DNA of 64,000 nucleotides from Blattabacterium cuenoti (GTDB lineage Bacteria; Bacteroidota; Bacteroidia; Flavobacteriales; Blattabacteriaceae), in contig NZ_CP059185.1 of the NCBI RefSeq assembly GCF_014251315.1, positions 19,017 through 83,016 of the forward strand. The letters run 5' to 3'. Position 1 is the first letter of the stretch. Every line of letters begins with the position of its first letter. The notes beneath the pieces were generated by a model that did no database searches, was not told the DNA's origin, and saw nothing but the letters and a program-made list of their open reading frames with translations. The position numbers and the translations under genes were made by a program. This document shows positions 62,714 through 64,000 of the stretch, piece by piece.

Positions 62714-64000
62714 TTAATTAATAAGAATATTCCCTCTAGGATACCTATAATAATGATGGGAACCTATTTTATTTTTTCTTAAAAAACCAATCATGACATT
62801 AAAAACTCCTATTCTTCCTAATAACATTAAAAATATTAAAACTAATTTACTTCCGTTTGATAAATTAGAAGTAATACCTAAAGATAATCCTGTTGTGGAA
62901 AAAGCAGAAAAGACTTCAAAAGAAACAGATAGAATATCTTCTTTTGGATCTAAAAGAATTATGATTAATATACTTATGTATATTACCATTAGAGATAGCA
63001 TAATAATTGAAAAAGATAATCGAATAGATTCCGAAGATATTTCTTTTCTTTGTATTTCTAATCTATTTTTTCCTCTAGACAAAGAAATAATATTCATTAA
63101 TGCTAATGCAAAAGTACTCGTCTTTATCCCTCCACCAGTAGAAGCTGGAGAAGCTCCTATCCACATTAAAAAAATAGTAAAAAAAATAGTAACTGGTGTT
63201 AGAGTACTCATATTTAATACATGAAATCCTGCAGTTCTAGATGTAGCTGAAGAAAAAAACGAAGCGATCCATTTACCATGAAAAGAATGATGTTCTGAAA
63301 GAGAAAAATGATACTCACTTATATAATAAAAAAGAGTTCCAAAAAAAAGCAAAAAAAAAGTAGTCAATATCACAATTTTTGTATTTAAAGTTACTACATG
63401 TGCAGGACGTCTAAAATCTTCATCTTTAAAAATTTTTAAAAAATATTTTTTTACAGTTAGCCATATATATGTAAAAAAATTGAACAAAATATTAAAACCT
63501 ATCCCACCCAATATTAATAAAAAAGCAATAATTATCTGCAATAAATAATTAAATCTAACAGATTCTGAATATAATCCTTGACTTAAAGTAGAAAATCCAC
63601 TATTGCAAAAAGCGGATATAGAATGAAAAATAGAAAAAAACAAAATACTATCAGATTCTATTATCTGTTTATTTTTAATAGAAAAATAAATTAATAAAGT
63701 TCCTATAAATTCTACTGTTAAAGTAAACATGACTACTTTTACAGCTAAACTAAGAACGTTACTTGTTGTTTTTGTGTTTAGAAAATTACTAACAAAAATA
63801 GCTTCCTTAAAAGAAAATCCATCTCTGAAAAAATAACTAAAAAAAGAAGTTATAGTTAAAATACCTAGTCCTCCTAATTCTATTAATATAAGTATAAAAA
63901 TTTTTCCTAAATATGTAAAATCCTTAGCTGTATCTAATACGCCTAATCCCGTTACACACACAGCACTAGTAGAAGTAAATAAAGCATCTATAAATGATAT
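62714..64000 (-). CDS. TrkH/KtrB potassium channel subunit (5' end outside the window)
   Basis: The open frame runs to the window edge, giving 429 residues without a start; the first visible residues are ISFIDALFTSTSAVCVTGLG, the first selectivity-filter loop. More filter loops are SAFCNSGFSTLS, SRTAGFHVLNMSTLTP and SAFSTTGLSLG. Many helices and the SPASTGGGIKT stretch are typical. The ATG at 63961 lies inside the first filter loop and cannot be the real start. It forms the ion path for K+ uptake gated by the neighbouring RCK protein. Confidence 0.93.
   Translation of the reverse strand: MSFIDALFTSTSAVCVTGLGVLDTAKDFTYLGKIFILILIELGGLGILTITSFFSYFFRDGFSFKEAIFVSNFLNTKTTSNVLSLAVKVVMFTLTVEFIGTLLIYFSIKNKQIIESDSILFFSIFHSISAFCNSGFSTLSQGLYSESVRFNYLLQIIIAFLLILGGIGFNILFNFFTYIWLTVKKYFLKIFKDEDFRRPAHVVTLNTKIVILTTFFLLFFGTLFYYISEYHFSLSEHHSFHGKWIASFFSSATSRTAGFHVLNMSTLTPVTIFFTIFLMWIGASPASTGGGIKTSTFALALMNIISLSRGKNRLEIQRKEISSESIRLSFSIIMLSLMVIYISILIIILLDPKEDILSVSFEVFSAFSTTGLSLGITSNLSNGSKLVLIFLMLLGRIGVFNVMIGFLRKNKIGSHHYYRYPRGNILIN

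Noticed and set aside
1-64000. CRISPR arrays, insertion sequences, prophage, toxin-antitoxin or defence islands
   Set aside because: No regularly spaced repeats, transposase motifs, integrase-like genes or base-composition shift were seen.

Overview
The window looks like chromosome of a strongly AT-rich, reduced Bacteroidota genome of the flavobacterial lineage, most probably an obligate insect endosymbiont of the Blattabacterium type. Lineage and lifestyle are inferred. The evidence is roughly one quarter GC by eye, spacers usually below 130 bp, many 1-32 bp gene overlaps, A/T-rich codons with lysine- and isoleucine-rich proteins, and no rRNA, insertion sequence, prophage or CRISPR array. 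Several gene neighbourhoods are flavobacterial: LptD tail/RidA/OstA-like, flippase/dUTPase-like/sugar nucleotidyltransferase, a six-gene alternative complex III, a fused CcsBA, and a DUF3127/SPFH/MIP18/M16-M16 block.

Layout. 1-4494: a perfect tandem duplication with a 2,001-bp period carries the end of an LptD-like barrel gene, ridA and the start of an OstA-like gene. The left OstA copy and the right LptD copy are broken; ridA is present twice, intact. 4511-10897: class III aminotransferase, truA, an MsbA-like exporter, a SurA-like chaperone, lptB and a thiamine pyrophosphokinase. 10931-19640: mdh, gcvP, tsaD and tamB. 19817-23488: an Lrp-type regulator, a 7TM-HD phosphodiesterase, tRNA-Ser(GCT), tRNA-Pro(TGG), tRNA-Arg(TCT) and clpP. 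23611-33741: flippase, a degenerate dUTPase-like ORF, a sugar nucleotidyltransferase, tatA, a lytic transglycosylase, recA, a metallo-beta-lactamase-fold protein, ccsBA and an acyltransferase. 33755-44893: alaS, sucA, sucB, a periplasmic-binding-like protein, a three-gene minus-strand cluster ending in a LolD-like ATPase, and sucC. 44910-49242: dnaX, an N-domain-less clpC and nth. 49249-53692: a five-gene minus-strand operon. 53816-61959: actABCDEF. 62006-64000: a TrkA/TrkH potassium uptake pair, with trkH cut by the window end.

How the genes work together. mdh, sucA, sucB and sucC supply TCA-cycle steps. Electrons pass from quinol through alternative complex III (six heme motifs in ActA, Fe-S subunit ActB, one heme in ActE). 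CcsBA attaches the hemes, and TatA is part of the route that the twin-arginine ActB would use. LptD, OstA-like, LptB, MsbA-like, SurA-like, TamB and LolD-like proteins form an envelope-building set. ClpC and ClpP form one protease.

I found no clearly new biological system. The observations most worth checking are the perfect tandem duplication, the dUTPase-like ORF that has lost most active-site motifs, DnaX with altered Walker A and B residues plus an A11 run at a place where a short gamma form could be made, ClpC without its N-terminal domain, a G10 run in alaS, and a near-duplicate start site that forms a 9-codon ORF before the 7TM-HD gene.
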